53,016 nucleotides of DNA from Pedosphaera sp. (lineage in GTDB: Bacteria; Verrucomicrobiota; Verrucomicrobiia; Limisphaerales; F1-12-MAGs170), in assembly GCA_009695275.1 (NCBI GenBank), contig SIBF01000006.1, forward strand, positions 1 through 53,016, written 5' to 3'. Position 1 is the stretch's first letter; every line of letters starts with the position of its first letter. Under the pieces are notes generated by a model, which worked only from the letters and a program-made list of their open reading frames with translations, made no database searches and had not been told where the DNA came from. A program made the position numbers and the translations under genes. Positions 16,837 to 24,264 of this stretch are shown piece after piece.

Positions 16837-17832
16837 ATGCGTCTGCTTGAGGCCATCATTGATGCGAATCATCGCGCGCTCACTGGAGATGAGCGAGCTG
16901 GGTTGCATCCAGCGGAGTTCGCGGATTCACTGCCGATCATCGCGCTGACGTGTATCGATCCTAGGCTCAACCCGCTGATGCCGGAAGTGCTCGGTATCCC
17001 GGAGAGCCAGTTCATCTGGCTGCGCAACGCAGGGAATATCATCACCGGGCCGTTGAGCAGCATGATGCGGTCTCTGGCGCTGGCGTGCGCGGTGAAGTCC
17101 GGACGTGAGATCGTCATCATCGGTCACACGGATTGCCTGGTGTGCAAGATGTCGATGGTAGATTTATTAGAGCGGCTCAAGACGCTCGGCGTGCATCGAA
17201 CACGGTTGCCAGAGAACCTCACTGAATACTTCGGACTCTTCACGAGCGAACGGCAGAATGTGTTGACGGCCGTCGAGTTCGTCCGTGGCAGCCCGCTCAT
17301 CGGCCCGCGAATTCCGGTGCATGGGCTGCTTGTGAACACCGAGAGCGGTCGCTTGGAGTGGCTGGTGGACGGGTATCGAGCGCTGGAGACAGCGTCGTCC
17401 ACGCACGCCTCCGTTTCGCTTGAGCCGGGTGCGTCGTCGCTGGATGCTCTGAAGCAGATGCTCCCGTTCCACCTGGGCGAGATGAAATTTCCCGAGGCCA
17501 AGATTGGCGAACTAGCTGCCAAGGCTGAGGGCATCATCGGCCGCGTCGAGCACGTCGCCACCCGAGCGGAGCATCTGGCCGGGAGAGCGGGGGAGTTCGC
17601 GGAGAAGGTCGGCCACCTGGCGGATAAAGCCACCGACTGGCTCAACGAAGTGCAAGTCCACGCTCGCAAGGGCGAACAGCCGTTAACCAAGCCACCCGCT
17701 CTAAAACCTCAGCCCCCCAAGGCTCAGCCTGACAAACCGATTTCGGTACCGCCGCCGCCGCCGCTCCAACTCCCTCCGCGCCCTCCGCGCGGCGGGAAGC
17801 CATCCGTTACTTCGGGACCCGTCGATAAATAG
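16837..17832 (+). CDS. Beta-carbonic anhydrase-like protein with amphipathic and proline-rich tail
   Basis: 331 residues. Residues 1-185 match beta-carbonic anhydrases: zinc ligands and catalytic dyad in CIDPR (CxDxR) near residue 39, RNAGN near 63, and the second zinc pair in HTDC near 99, all in the right order. The enzyme interconverts CO2 and bicarbonate. After about residue 205 the family homology ends and a tail follows. It has heptad-like helices rich in A, E and H (IIGRVEHVATRAEHLAGRAG, FAEKVGHLADKATDWLNEV), then about 60 proline-rich residues (VPPPPPLQLPPRPPRGG). Beta-class enzymes are normally near 200 residues, so this extension is unusual. Its place directly after flotillin suggests membrane or partner docking. 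Confidence 0.82.
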   Translation: MRLLEAIIDANHRALTGDERAGLHPAEFADSLPIIALTCIDPRLNPLMPEVLGIPESQFIWLRNAGNIITGPLSSMMRSLALACAVKSGREIVIIGHTDCLVCKMSMVDLLERLKTLGVHRTRLPENLTEYFGLFTSERQNVLTAVEFVRGSPLIGPRIPVHGLLVNTESGRLEWLVDGYRALETASSTHASVSLEPGASSLDALKQMLPFHLGEMKFPEAKIGELAAKAEGIIGRVEHVATRAEHLAGRAGEFAEKVGHLADKATDWLNEVQVHARKGEQPLTKPPALKPQPPKAQPDKPISVPPPPPLQLPPRPPRGGKPSVTSGPVDK

Positions 17833-18195
17833 CATTCGCGCCTCGTCTCTGTCCAAAATCCCGGCGCAATCTTGACGCCTTTATTTCGTGCGAGATCCTT
17901 GCCAGCACTGATGCTCGCGGCGGCGTTTGTTCCGCTATTATTCACTTCCAAAGACATGGATTGCGCATAGGATGTTAACGGCACATTGTCGTCTTGTTGA
18001 TGGGTTTAGCAGTTTGAGGATCATTGACTCGAAGCGGGTACGGTCGATGTGCGTGATTATGAAATGCCGTTTTGAGTCTTTAAATAAACAGGGTTCTTGT
18101 GGCAACCTTGACCCTTACGTAACAATCTTGTGACGGTTTTGTGACGATGTTGGTGGCAACAAATTCAGCTCAATATATGCCTGGAAGCGTCGTGT
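17833..18195 (+). other. Intergenic regulatory stretch upstream of the VTC operon
   Basis: 363 bp without a credible gene; the 68-codon frame from 17927 shows no protein-like pattern. The left half shows nothing I can name. The right half is AT-richer and holds the 11-bp periodic repeat (18105-18148) and a possible -10 (TATATG near 18174). GGAAG lies about 9 nt before the VTC start. Confidence 0.6.
18105..18148. promoter_or_regulatory. Four tandem 11-bp-spaced half-sites, Pho-box-like, upstream of VTC operon
   Basis: The cores TTGAC (18108), GTAAC (18119), GTGAC (18130) and GTGAC (18141) recur at exactly 11 bp, and the last two share TTGTGACG. On the minus strand the best pair reads GTCACAAAACCGTCACAAG, close to the known PhoB box of TGTCA repeats with 11-bp period. 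The orientation is opposite to that usual for activating the gene to the right. Regulator identity is inference. Confidence 0.45.
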
Positions 18196-19050
18196 ATGGC
18201 TCAAGATAATCTTCAACTTCAGCGCTTCGAGCTTAAGTACATCGTCAAAGAAGAAGTCGCTTTGGCGGTGCGGGATTTCGTCCGAAACTATCTCGCGATT
18301 GACGAATACGGGGCTTCGGAGCCGAATTTATCTTATCCGGTGCATAGCCTTTATCTGGATTCAGATGAGTTGACAACCTATTGGCACACGATCAATGGCA
18401 ATAAGAACCGCTACAAACTGCGATTGCGCTTTTACGACAAGTGCTCGACAGCCCCTGTTTATTTCGAGATCAAACGGAGGATGAATGACGCTATCTTAAA
18501 ACAGCGAGGAGCTGTTCGCCGCGATGCCGTGGATTGGATTCTTGCGGGCCACCTTCCGGAACCGGCGCACTTGGTTTCCAGTGATCCCAAGCAACTGATC
18601 GCTCTCCAGTGCTTCAGTCAAAACATGAACCAAATCCATGCCAAACCGAAGGCGCACGTTTTCTACCTCAGGGAGGCTTGGATCAGCACTGTCAATAACT
18701 CCGTGCGAGTAACGATGGACCGCGATGTCAGAGTCGATCCGGAGCCTGTGGCGTGTCTCTCCGCCGAGATGCGTCATCCTGTGGTCGTTTTTGGCCGAAA
18801 TGTAGTTTTGGAGCTGAAATTCACGGGTCGCTTTCCGGATTGGTTTCGTGAGTTGGTTCGGATTTTTGGCCTGGCACAATGTTCGGCTGCCAAATACGCC
18901 GATGGCGTGGTGCTCCTTGGCGAATCGCGATTCACGTCTTCCTATCACCTCCTTCGCGAGGTTCCCGAGGCGGCGCAGAATTTGAATGCTCGAAAGGATT
19001 TCTTGAAAAGCATCGCCCATGGAACCATCGTCAAACAAGCAGCAGCATGA
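18196..19050 (+). CDS. VTC-domain protein (polyphosphate polymerase domain)
   Basis: 284 residues, about the length of a lone VTC domain. The tunnel-fold signatures are present: RFELKYIV at the start, HSLYLDSDELTTYW, NRYKLRLRFYD (basic residues on strands), VYFEIKRR, and near the end VLELKFTGRFPDWFRELVR with AAKYADGV. In yeast Vtc4 this domain makes inorganic polyphosphate from ATP at a membrane, with basic residues lining the tunnel and a glutamate binding metal. Here E and K in YFEIKRR and LELKF could do so. No membrane helix is present, and the next gene, overlapping by 4 bp, supplies one. A role in polyphosphate or in phosphate transfer to a surface polymer is inferred. Confidence 0.87.
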   Translation: MAQDNLQLQRFELKYIVKEEVALAVRDFVRNYLAIDEYGASEPNLSYPVHSLYLDSDELTTYWHTINGNKNRYKLRLRFYDKCSTAPVYFEIKRRMNDAILKQRGAVRRDAVDWILAGHLPEPAHLVSSDPKQLIALQCFSQNMNQIHAKPKAHVFYLREAWISTVNNSVRVTMDRDVRVDPEPVACLSAEMRHPVVVFGRNVVLELKFTGRFPDWFRELVRIFGLAQCSAAKYADGVVLLGESRFTSSYHLLREVPEAAQNLNARKDFLKSIAHGTIVKQAAA

Positions 19051-19733
19051 ATGATTGGCTATTTCGAGGCGACTACGCATCAGCTCCGCTGAACCTGCCG
19101 ATCTTGCTTCTGGGGCTTTTGCTGGCATTTCTCTCCGGGCAAGTCATCGCTTGGGTTTACATGTTGACTCATTCCGGCCTCTCCTATTCCCGTTCCTTCG
19201 TGAACTCGCTCGTGATCATGCCGATGTTGGTCGCTTTGGTGATGCAGGTCCTCAACAATAACCTAGTGACCGCGTTTGGCTTGATGGCGGTCTTCGCGAT
19301 CGTCCGCTTCCGGAATATCCTTCGTGATACATTGGACACGACCTACGTCCTCTCGGTCATTGTGACTGGAATGGCCTGCGGCACGCAGAAATTTACGACG
19401 GCGGTTCTAGGCTGTCTGGTGGTCATGAGTGTGATGATCCTCCTTTGGTACACCTCCTTTGGCAGCCGCCATCGCTTCGATCTCATCCTCAATCTCCATT
19501 GGGCTCGCCCCTTCGCGGAGATGGGAGCCTTGGCTCGACTGCTCAATCGACATAGCCTAAAGACTCATTGCGCCAGCCAGCGCTCGAACGAAGGCTACGA
19601 AGGAATTGATCTTTCCTATCGCCTTCTGTTACGAGATTCTAATCGCGTGGAAGACTTGCTCAAGGAATTGCGTGAACTCGACGGCGTGTCACGGATCACA
19701 AGCTTAAAAGCTGAAGATGAATCAGAATTATAA
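19047..19733 (+). CDS. DUF4956 membrane protein, VTC partner
   Basis: 228 residues from the ATG at 19047, whose bases overlap the VTC stop (ATGA), so translation is coupled. Four hydrophobic segments occupy about residues 15-35 (PILLLGLLLAFLSGQVIAW), 50-68, 72-86 (LVTAFGLMAVFAIVRFRN) and 100-135. Between them lies the DUF4956 hallmark AVFAIVRFRNILRDTLDTTY. The last 80 residues are soluble with an ACT-like alternation (LSYRLLLRDSNRVEDLLKEL, VSRITSLKAED). DUF4956 genes repeatedly sit next to VTC genes in bacteria, consistent with a membrane subunit for the polymerase, but no activity has been shown that I know of. Confidence 0.85.
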   Translation: MNDWLFRGDYASAPLNLPILLLGLLLAFLSGQVIAWVYMLTHSGLSYSRSFVNSLVIMPMLVALVMQVLNNNLVTAFGLMAVFAIVRFRNILRDTLDTTYVLSVIVTGMACGTQKFTTAVLGCLVVMSVMILLWYTSFGSRHRFDLILNLHWARPFAEMGALARLLNRHSLKTHCASQRSNEGYEGIDLSYRLLLRDSNRVEDLLKELRELDGVSRITSLKAEDESEL

Positions 19734-20814
19734 CCCTCTGCCGAGCATCCCCACGCCCCCAGGGCAACGGTGGCGCGAATTCCGCATTCAGGTCTTGCCT
19801 GCAATAATTTTCGTTGCCGGACTGGTCGCCGCGGTGTTCATCTGGAAACAGAACATCGCCGGGCCAACTCTCCAGGGCGAAGTCGAAGCCATCCAAGCCC
19901 AGGTGGCAACGCCGCAGGCCGGAGTTTTAACACAGCTCAAGGTCAGCCGCTTTCAATTGGTGTCCAAAGGTGAAGAGATCGCGGTGGTCACCCCTACAGA
20001 TCCGCGAGTGTCCCTGGCTTTAATTCAGTCGGAAATCGATATTCTTCGAGCCCGAATCGAGCCGCGTTTGACTCTGCAGCGCAACGCGACTGACCACGAG
20101 AAGCTTCGTCTCGATTGGCTGCTGCAAAAGCTGGAATTGGCCACGACTCGGGTGGAGTTGGCGCGCGCAGAAAATGAGCTCAAACGAAACGAAGAATTGT
20201 TTAAGGTCAAGCTGATCTCCGACGAACTCTACGATTTAAGTCTGAAGCGAAAAGAGGCGCTCCAAATCGAGGTGGAGGAAAGGACGAAATTGGTTGCGGA
20301 CTTGGGTCAGGGATTGCAGCGGCTCAGTCTGATGGGTAATTCCGAGGCTTCATCCTCCATTCCAGATGACATTCTCGGATCCATCAAAGCGGAAGAAGAG
20401 AAGCTCCGGTTGACCCGATCCAAGGTGGGTCCGATCATCATAACGGCTCCCATCGCAGGAATGGTGAGCGTCGTTTACCGGCAAGCCGGAGAGAACCTCC
20501 GGGATGGAGATCCGATCGCGGCTATCCGAGCCCCTCAGTCGGATCGAATCGTTGGTTACTTGCGCCAGCCTTTTCCGATTGAGCCCGAAATCGGGATGAA
20601 TGTAGAGGTCCGGAATCGCGCCCAGAGACCAATGGCTGGCCTTGGCCACATCGTGCAAGTGGGTTCTCAAGTGGAGCCCATTACCAGTTCGCTGGCAGCC
20701 ACCCGGCCAGGTATCGTGAACGATATGGGCCTTCCGATCGCGGTCAGCTTGCCGCCTGCCATGAAAATGTACCCGGGTGAAATAGTCGATTTAGTGATTC
20801 GGTCGAAGAAGTAG
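19717..20814 (+). CDS. HlyD-type membrane fusion (periplasmic adaptor) protein
   Basis: 365 residues, overlapping the DUF4956 gene by 17 bp. One N-terminal membrane helix (about residues 25-44, VLPAIIFVAGLVAAVFIW) is followed by a lipoyl-type half (VATPQAGVLTQLKVSRFQLV) and a long alpha-helical hairpin (about 95-225, rich in E, L, K and R). The second lipoyl half (IITAPIAGMVSVVYRQAGEN, then LRDGDPIAAI) and a beta-barrel ending in GEIVDLVIRSKK complete the adaptor. Such adaptors link an inner-membrane pump to the outer membrane. No ABC, RND or MFS pump and no TolC gene is adjacent, so the partner may be the DUF4956 protein or lie elsewhere. Confidence 0.87.
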   Translation: MNQNYNPLPSIPTPPGQRWREFRIQVLPAIIFVAGLVAAVFIWKQNIAGPTLQGEVEAIQAQVATPQAGVLTQLKVSRFQLVSKGEEIAVVTPTDPRVSLALIQSEIDILRARIEPRLTLQRNATDHEKLRLDWLLQKLELATTRVELARAENELKRNEELFKVKLISDELYDLSLKRKEALQIEVEERTKLVADLGQGLQRLSLMGNSEASSSIPDDILGSIKAEEEKLRLTRSKVGPIIITAPIAGMVSVVYRQAGENLRDGDPIAAIRAPQSDRIVGYLRQPFPIEPEIGMNVEVRNRAQRPMAGLGHIVQVGSQVEPITSSLAATRPGIVNDMGLPIAVSLPPAMKMYPGEIVDLVIRSKK

Positions 20815-20823
20815 AGTTTCGTT

Positions 20824-21792
20824 TCAGCGTCGAGGCGATGCGAAGTTGACGTAGTTAACGGCAGGCTTCCCTGACAACAGCCGGTCAATATCCGTCGCAA
20901 CCGTTTCGAAAGTCCGGGTTTGAGCCTCAACTGTTGCGGCTCCAAGGTGCGGCGTGAGGATGACGTTATCCAGGTTCTCAAAACCAACCCTGAGCGTGGG
21001 GGGTTCGATCTCTCGGACATCGAGAGCAGCGCCACCCAGATGGCCGTGCCCGAGGGCATCTAGCAACGCCGCTTCATCCACCACGCCCCCTCGCGATGTG
21101 TTGATGAAAAAAGCACCCGGCTTCATGGCGCCGAAGCTTTGCGCGTTAAACATCTGGTGTGTCTCCGCTGTGAGCGGTGAATGAGTGGTGATGAAATCGG
21201 CTTCGATCAATGCCTCCTGCAGAGTCTTGGTTAAGGTCGCCCCGCTCTCCAGCAATGCAGGCGAATCCGCCTTCATGAAAGGATCGAAGATTACCAAGCG
21301 CAATCCAAAGGCGCTCGCTCGTGCAGCCACTAAGCGCCCGATGCGTCCAAAGCCACAAATGGCGAGCGTTTTGTCGGCAAGCTCGACTCCCATGCATCCT
21401 TTCCGGTCCCAATCGCCGGCCTTGGTTGAGCGATCTGCCCGCGGAATTTTCCGAGCCAACGCTAGCAGAAGCCCGATGGTCAGCTCAGCCACGCTGGTGG
21501 CATTGGCGTCCAGTGGCGCTATGACCACGATGCCGAGCCTCGACGCAGCCTGAACATCAATATTGTCCAACCCAACGCCGAGCCGCCCAATGCCGATGAG
21601 CTTGGGCGCTGCGGCGAGCAAGTCGGCGGTGAGCTGAGTCTGGTTTCGGATCATGATCGTGCGGGCGTCACCGAGTGCTCGGCTCAGGTGGGCAGGGTCT
21701 TTCCACAGGGAGCCGTCGCGGACCACGACGAATTTTTCCGTCAAACGATCCACAGCAGCCGTGGCCAGCTCTTCTGAGATTAGGATGTCCAT
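20824..21792 (-). CDS. D-2-hydroxyacid dehydrogenase, phosphoglycerate dehydrogenase (SerA)-like
   Basis: 322 residues. N-terminal flavodoxin-like domain with RLGVGLDNIDVQAA; Rossmann NAD site GFGRIGRLVAARASAFGLRL near residue 146. The catalytic triad positions are visible: R in INTSRGGVVDE, E in DVREIEPP and H in LTPHLGAATVEAQ. The protein lacks the C-terminal ACT domain of long SerA, as in short-type phosphoglycerate dehydrogenases. It probably oxidises 3-phosphoglycerate in serine synthesis, but glyoxylate or hydroxypyruvate reductase activity cannot be excluded. It lies 115 bp downstream of threonine synthase on the same strand and ends 9 bp from the convergent HlyD gene. Confidence 0.87.
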   Translation of the reverse strand: MDILISEELATAAVDRLTEKFVVVRDGSLWKDPAHLSRALGDARTIMIRNQTQLTADLLAAAPKLIGIGRLGVGLDNIDVQAASRLGIVVIAPLDANATSVAELTIGLLLALARKIPRADRSTKAGDWDRKGCMGVELADKTLAICGFGRIGRLVAARASAFGLRLVIFDPFMKADSPALLESGATLTKTLQEALIEADFITTHSPLTAETHQMFNAQSFGAMKPGAFFINTSRGGVVDEAALLDALGHGHLGGAALDVREIEPPTLRVGFENLDNVILTPHLGAATVEAQTRTFETVATDIDRLLSGKPAVNYVNFASPRR

Positions 21793-21907
21793 AGTTTCTT
21801 GAATTAAGGCACCACCGTTCTCGCCCGGACGTTCATCTCGTGACGAGGTCCAGCGTCGGAATACATCGCCGGTCGCCCGTAGGCGGGGGAAGCGCTGGGC
21901 TTATGTG

Positions 21908-23128
21908 TTAGATTTTCTCCCATTCAACCGGTTTTGTAATATCAATCCGGAGCAATTGTTCGCTGATCGCCTCGGGATATTTCTGCGCGGCTCCAGTGTT
22001 GAAAATCAGAATTCGGTCGGTGCGCTGGATGGTGCCGCGCCGGAGCAGGACGTCCAAGGCGCCGAGACAAACCGCCGTTTCTGGACACAGTGCGATTCCT
22101 TCTTTGCTGGAAGCTAACTGCATCCATCGCGGGATATCAGCTTCCGGCGTTGCGAGCGCGACGCCGCCACTTTGGCGCACGGCGTCGAGGATCATGAAGT
22201 CGCCAACGGCTGCGGGCACGCGAATGCCGCTGGCAATGGTGGAGGCGTTCTCAAATTTCTTGGCAAAGCGCTCGCCATTGGCAAATGCCGTCGCGATCGG
22301 CGCACAGCCATCACTTTGGCAAGAAATCATCTTTGGCTTCTTCGCCGACTTCAACCAGCCGAGCGCATCAAGTTCGGCAAAGGCTTTCCACATCCCGATG
22401 AGGCCCGTGCCGCCGCCTGTCGGATAAAGTATGACATCGGGTAGCTCCCAATCAAATTGCTCCGCCAATTCAAGTCCCATGGTTTTTTTGCCTTCGATAC
22501 GGTAAGGCTCCTTCAGCGTGGAGACATCAAACCAACCCTTGGCTTTCTTGCCTTCACCGACGATACGGCCGCAGTCTGTGATAAGGCCATTGACGAGAAA
22601 AGTCTTTGCACCCGCCAGGTAACATTCCTTCTTGTTAATGGACGGCGTATCTTCGGGCATGAAGATGTAGGCTTCCATTCCCGCACGAGCGGCGTAGGCG
22701 GCCATCGCTCCTCCCGCATTGCCCGCAGTTGGCACGGCGACCCGCGTGATTCCAAACTCCTGTGCTTTTGAAATCGCCAAAGCCATGCCGCGCGACTTGA
22801 AGCTGCCAGTCGGCAGCCGGCTTTCATCCTTCACAAAAAGATGCTCTACACCAAACTCGGCCGCCAGGCGTCTGGCCTCCAAAATAGGAGTGACAGTTTC
22901 GGTCAACGAAACAATGTTTGCCGGATCGTTGACAGGAAGCATCTCGAGATAGCGCCAGATGGTGGATGGCCGACCAAAGAGCGATCTCTTGGTGAATTTT
23001 TGCTTCAACTTTTCGAGATCGTAGCGGACCCATAACGGTCGCTGACAGGAAGTGCAAAGGTTATGGATTTGCGTGGCATCATAGCGCTGACCGCAATTGG
23101 CGCATTCCAGGTGAGTAACGAAAGACAT
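21908..23128 (-). CDS. thrC: Threonine synthase
   Basis: 406 residues. The N-terminus carries a zinc-ribbon-like pair, CANCG and CTSCQ, as in plant/archaeal-type threonine synthases. The PLP lysine is in LPTGSFKSRGMALA (near residue 111); AGNAGGAMAAYAARAGM binds the cofactor phosphate, and PTGGGTGLIGMWKAF completes the site. It would convert O-phosphohomoserine to threonine in the cytoplasm. The start is ATG at 23128 with no Shine-Dalgarno; TTGACG-N17-TTCAAT lies immediately upstream, with only 6 nt between the -10 and the ATG. A SerA-like gene follows on the same strand. A ThrH-type phosphotransferase gene, whose product could supply phosphohomoserine, is at 31.5 kb. Confidence 0.9.
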   Translation of the reverse strand: MSFVTHLECANCGQRYDATQIHNLCTSCQRPLWVRYDLEKLKQKFTKRSLFGRPSTIWRYLEMLPVNDPANIVSLTETVTPILEARRLAAEFGVEHLFVKDESRLPTGSFKSRGMALAISKAQEFGITRVAVPTAGNAGGAMAAYAARAGMEAYIFMPEDTPSINKKECYLAGAKTFLVNGLITDCGRIVGEGKKAKGWFDVSTLKEPYRIEGKKTMGLELAEQFDWELPDVILYPTGGGTGLIGMWKAFAELDALGWLKSAKKPKMISCQSDGCAPIATAFANGERFAKKFENASTIASGIRVPAAVGDFMILDAVRQSGGVALATPEADIPRWMQLASSKEGIALCPETAVCLGALDVLLRRGTIQRTDRILIFNTGAAQKYPEAISEQLLRIDITKPVEWEKI

Positions 23129-23402
23129 CGCGAGATTGAAACGTTGGCCAGAAGTTGCGTCAAGCTTGCCATCTGACTCGCGAGGTCCGGGGCATCAGTA
23201 TGCAATTGAGTTGTTTTCGCTTTTTACAAGTTCACCCGAAGCGCCGATCCGAAAGCCGAGCAGGGTGAGACTCGGGTCCATCTCGGAGATTTCGCTGGCT
23301 CCAGATAACTGCTTGAGCAGAGAGCCTGAGGAGTCTAAGTTGTCACAAAGAAGCTCGCTGGGTTGACGAGAGAATGAGATAACGAGAGAGCGAATCGATT
23401 TT

Positions 23403-24194
23403 ATGAAAACTCCATCCCTTTTATTCCTGCTCGCCTGGCTGGGGTTCGGCGGCGTGACGTCAATCTCCTCGGCCGTGCAGGCTGCGACCAAAGAAACGAA
23501 GGAAACTCCCATCACAGGTTCGTCGGCGACGGCTGGCACCGCAAAAAGCGGAGTGCTCATCACAGCGGTCGGATCCCCGTCAGCTCATTTATCTTCAGGC
23601 ATTGCCGAAATTGTGAAAATGGTCGAAGGAGGAGTCGAGCCCACCGTAATCGATGCCTATATTCAGAACGCATACATTCCATTTTCTCCGAGCGCCGCGG
23701 AAATTATTTCTCTTCACGAGCTTGGGGTTTCTTCACACCTCATCACGGCGCTAATCCGGCGCGGTGGGGAACTGCGAGCGCAACAAGCCCAAGCGTCCAA
23801 AGAAATGCAGAGTCGGCTCGCCCAGCAACAAGCCGTCGCGGTTGCGAGCAATTACCAACAGGCTGCGCCAGCGACTTATACACCGCTCACGCAGCCGGTC
23901 AGTTACAACTACTACCTGAACAGCTATCCGAGCTATGCGTACAGCTACCCAGCTTACTCTTACGCCTACGTGGGCTATCCGGCCTACAGCTACGCAGCTC
24001 CTTTTTATTCATCCTATTATTTTGGGCCGTACCGCTCCTACCGCTATCCGGTCAGAAGTTACGGGTATTGCGCTCCGTACTCTCCGGGAGTCAATTTCGG
24101 TGTGGGGATTGGCGTTCGTACGGGGCCTTCCTTGCATTCGTCGGTTCGGACTTCCTTCGGGCACCAAGGCCGAGCGCCGGGCCGTGGTCGCTAA
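23403..24194 (+). CDS. Exported tyrosine-rich protein of unknown function
   Basis: 263 residues. A signal peptide (LLFLLAWLGFGGVTSISSAV) is followed by a short helical module at about residues 60-120 (IVKMVEGGVEPTVIDAYIQN, then ISLHELGVSSHLITALIRRG). This module resembles one I recall in many PVC-group exported proteins, where two helices end in 'GV(s/p)..vI.ai'. The C-terminal half is a low-complexity Tyr/Ser/Pro/Ala tract with repeated YPSYAYSYPAYSYAYVGYPA-type units, ending in a basic RGR tail. The tract may be extended, adhesive or cross-linkable through tyrosine. No enzyme motif is seen. Confidence 0.75.
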   Translation: MKTPSLLFLLAWLGFGGVTSISSAVQAATKETKETPITGSSATAGTAKSGVLITAVGSPSAHLSSGIAEIVKMVEGGVEPTVIDAYIQNAYIPFSPSAAEIISLHELGVSSHLITALIRRGGELRAQQAQASKEMQSRLAQQQAVAVASNYQQAAPATYTPLTQPVSYNYYLNSYPSYAYSYPAYSYAYVGYPAYSYAAPFYSSYYFGPYRSYRYPVRSYGYCAPYSPGVNFGVGIGVRTGPSLHSSVRTSFGHQGRAPGRGR

Positions 24195-24264
24195 GCGGAA
24201 ATTGATGACGCAGGGCAATTAAGCGATCTGCATCCGTGCTCCTTATACTGAAGGTCAACGATCC

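Noticed and set aside
17927-18133. A 68-codon plus-strand frame before the VTC operon
   Set aside because: No ribosome-binding site and no protein-like pattern. It overlaps the periodic regulatory repeat.
18196-19050. The VTC gene considered as a CYTH adenylate cyclase or triphosphatase
   Set aside because: The HSLYLDSDELTTYW, FPDWFRELVR and AAKYADGV pattern and the DUF4956 neighbour fit VTC better than the ExExK signature of CYTH enzymes.
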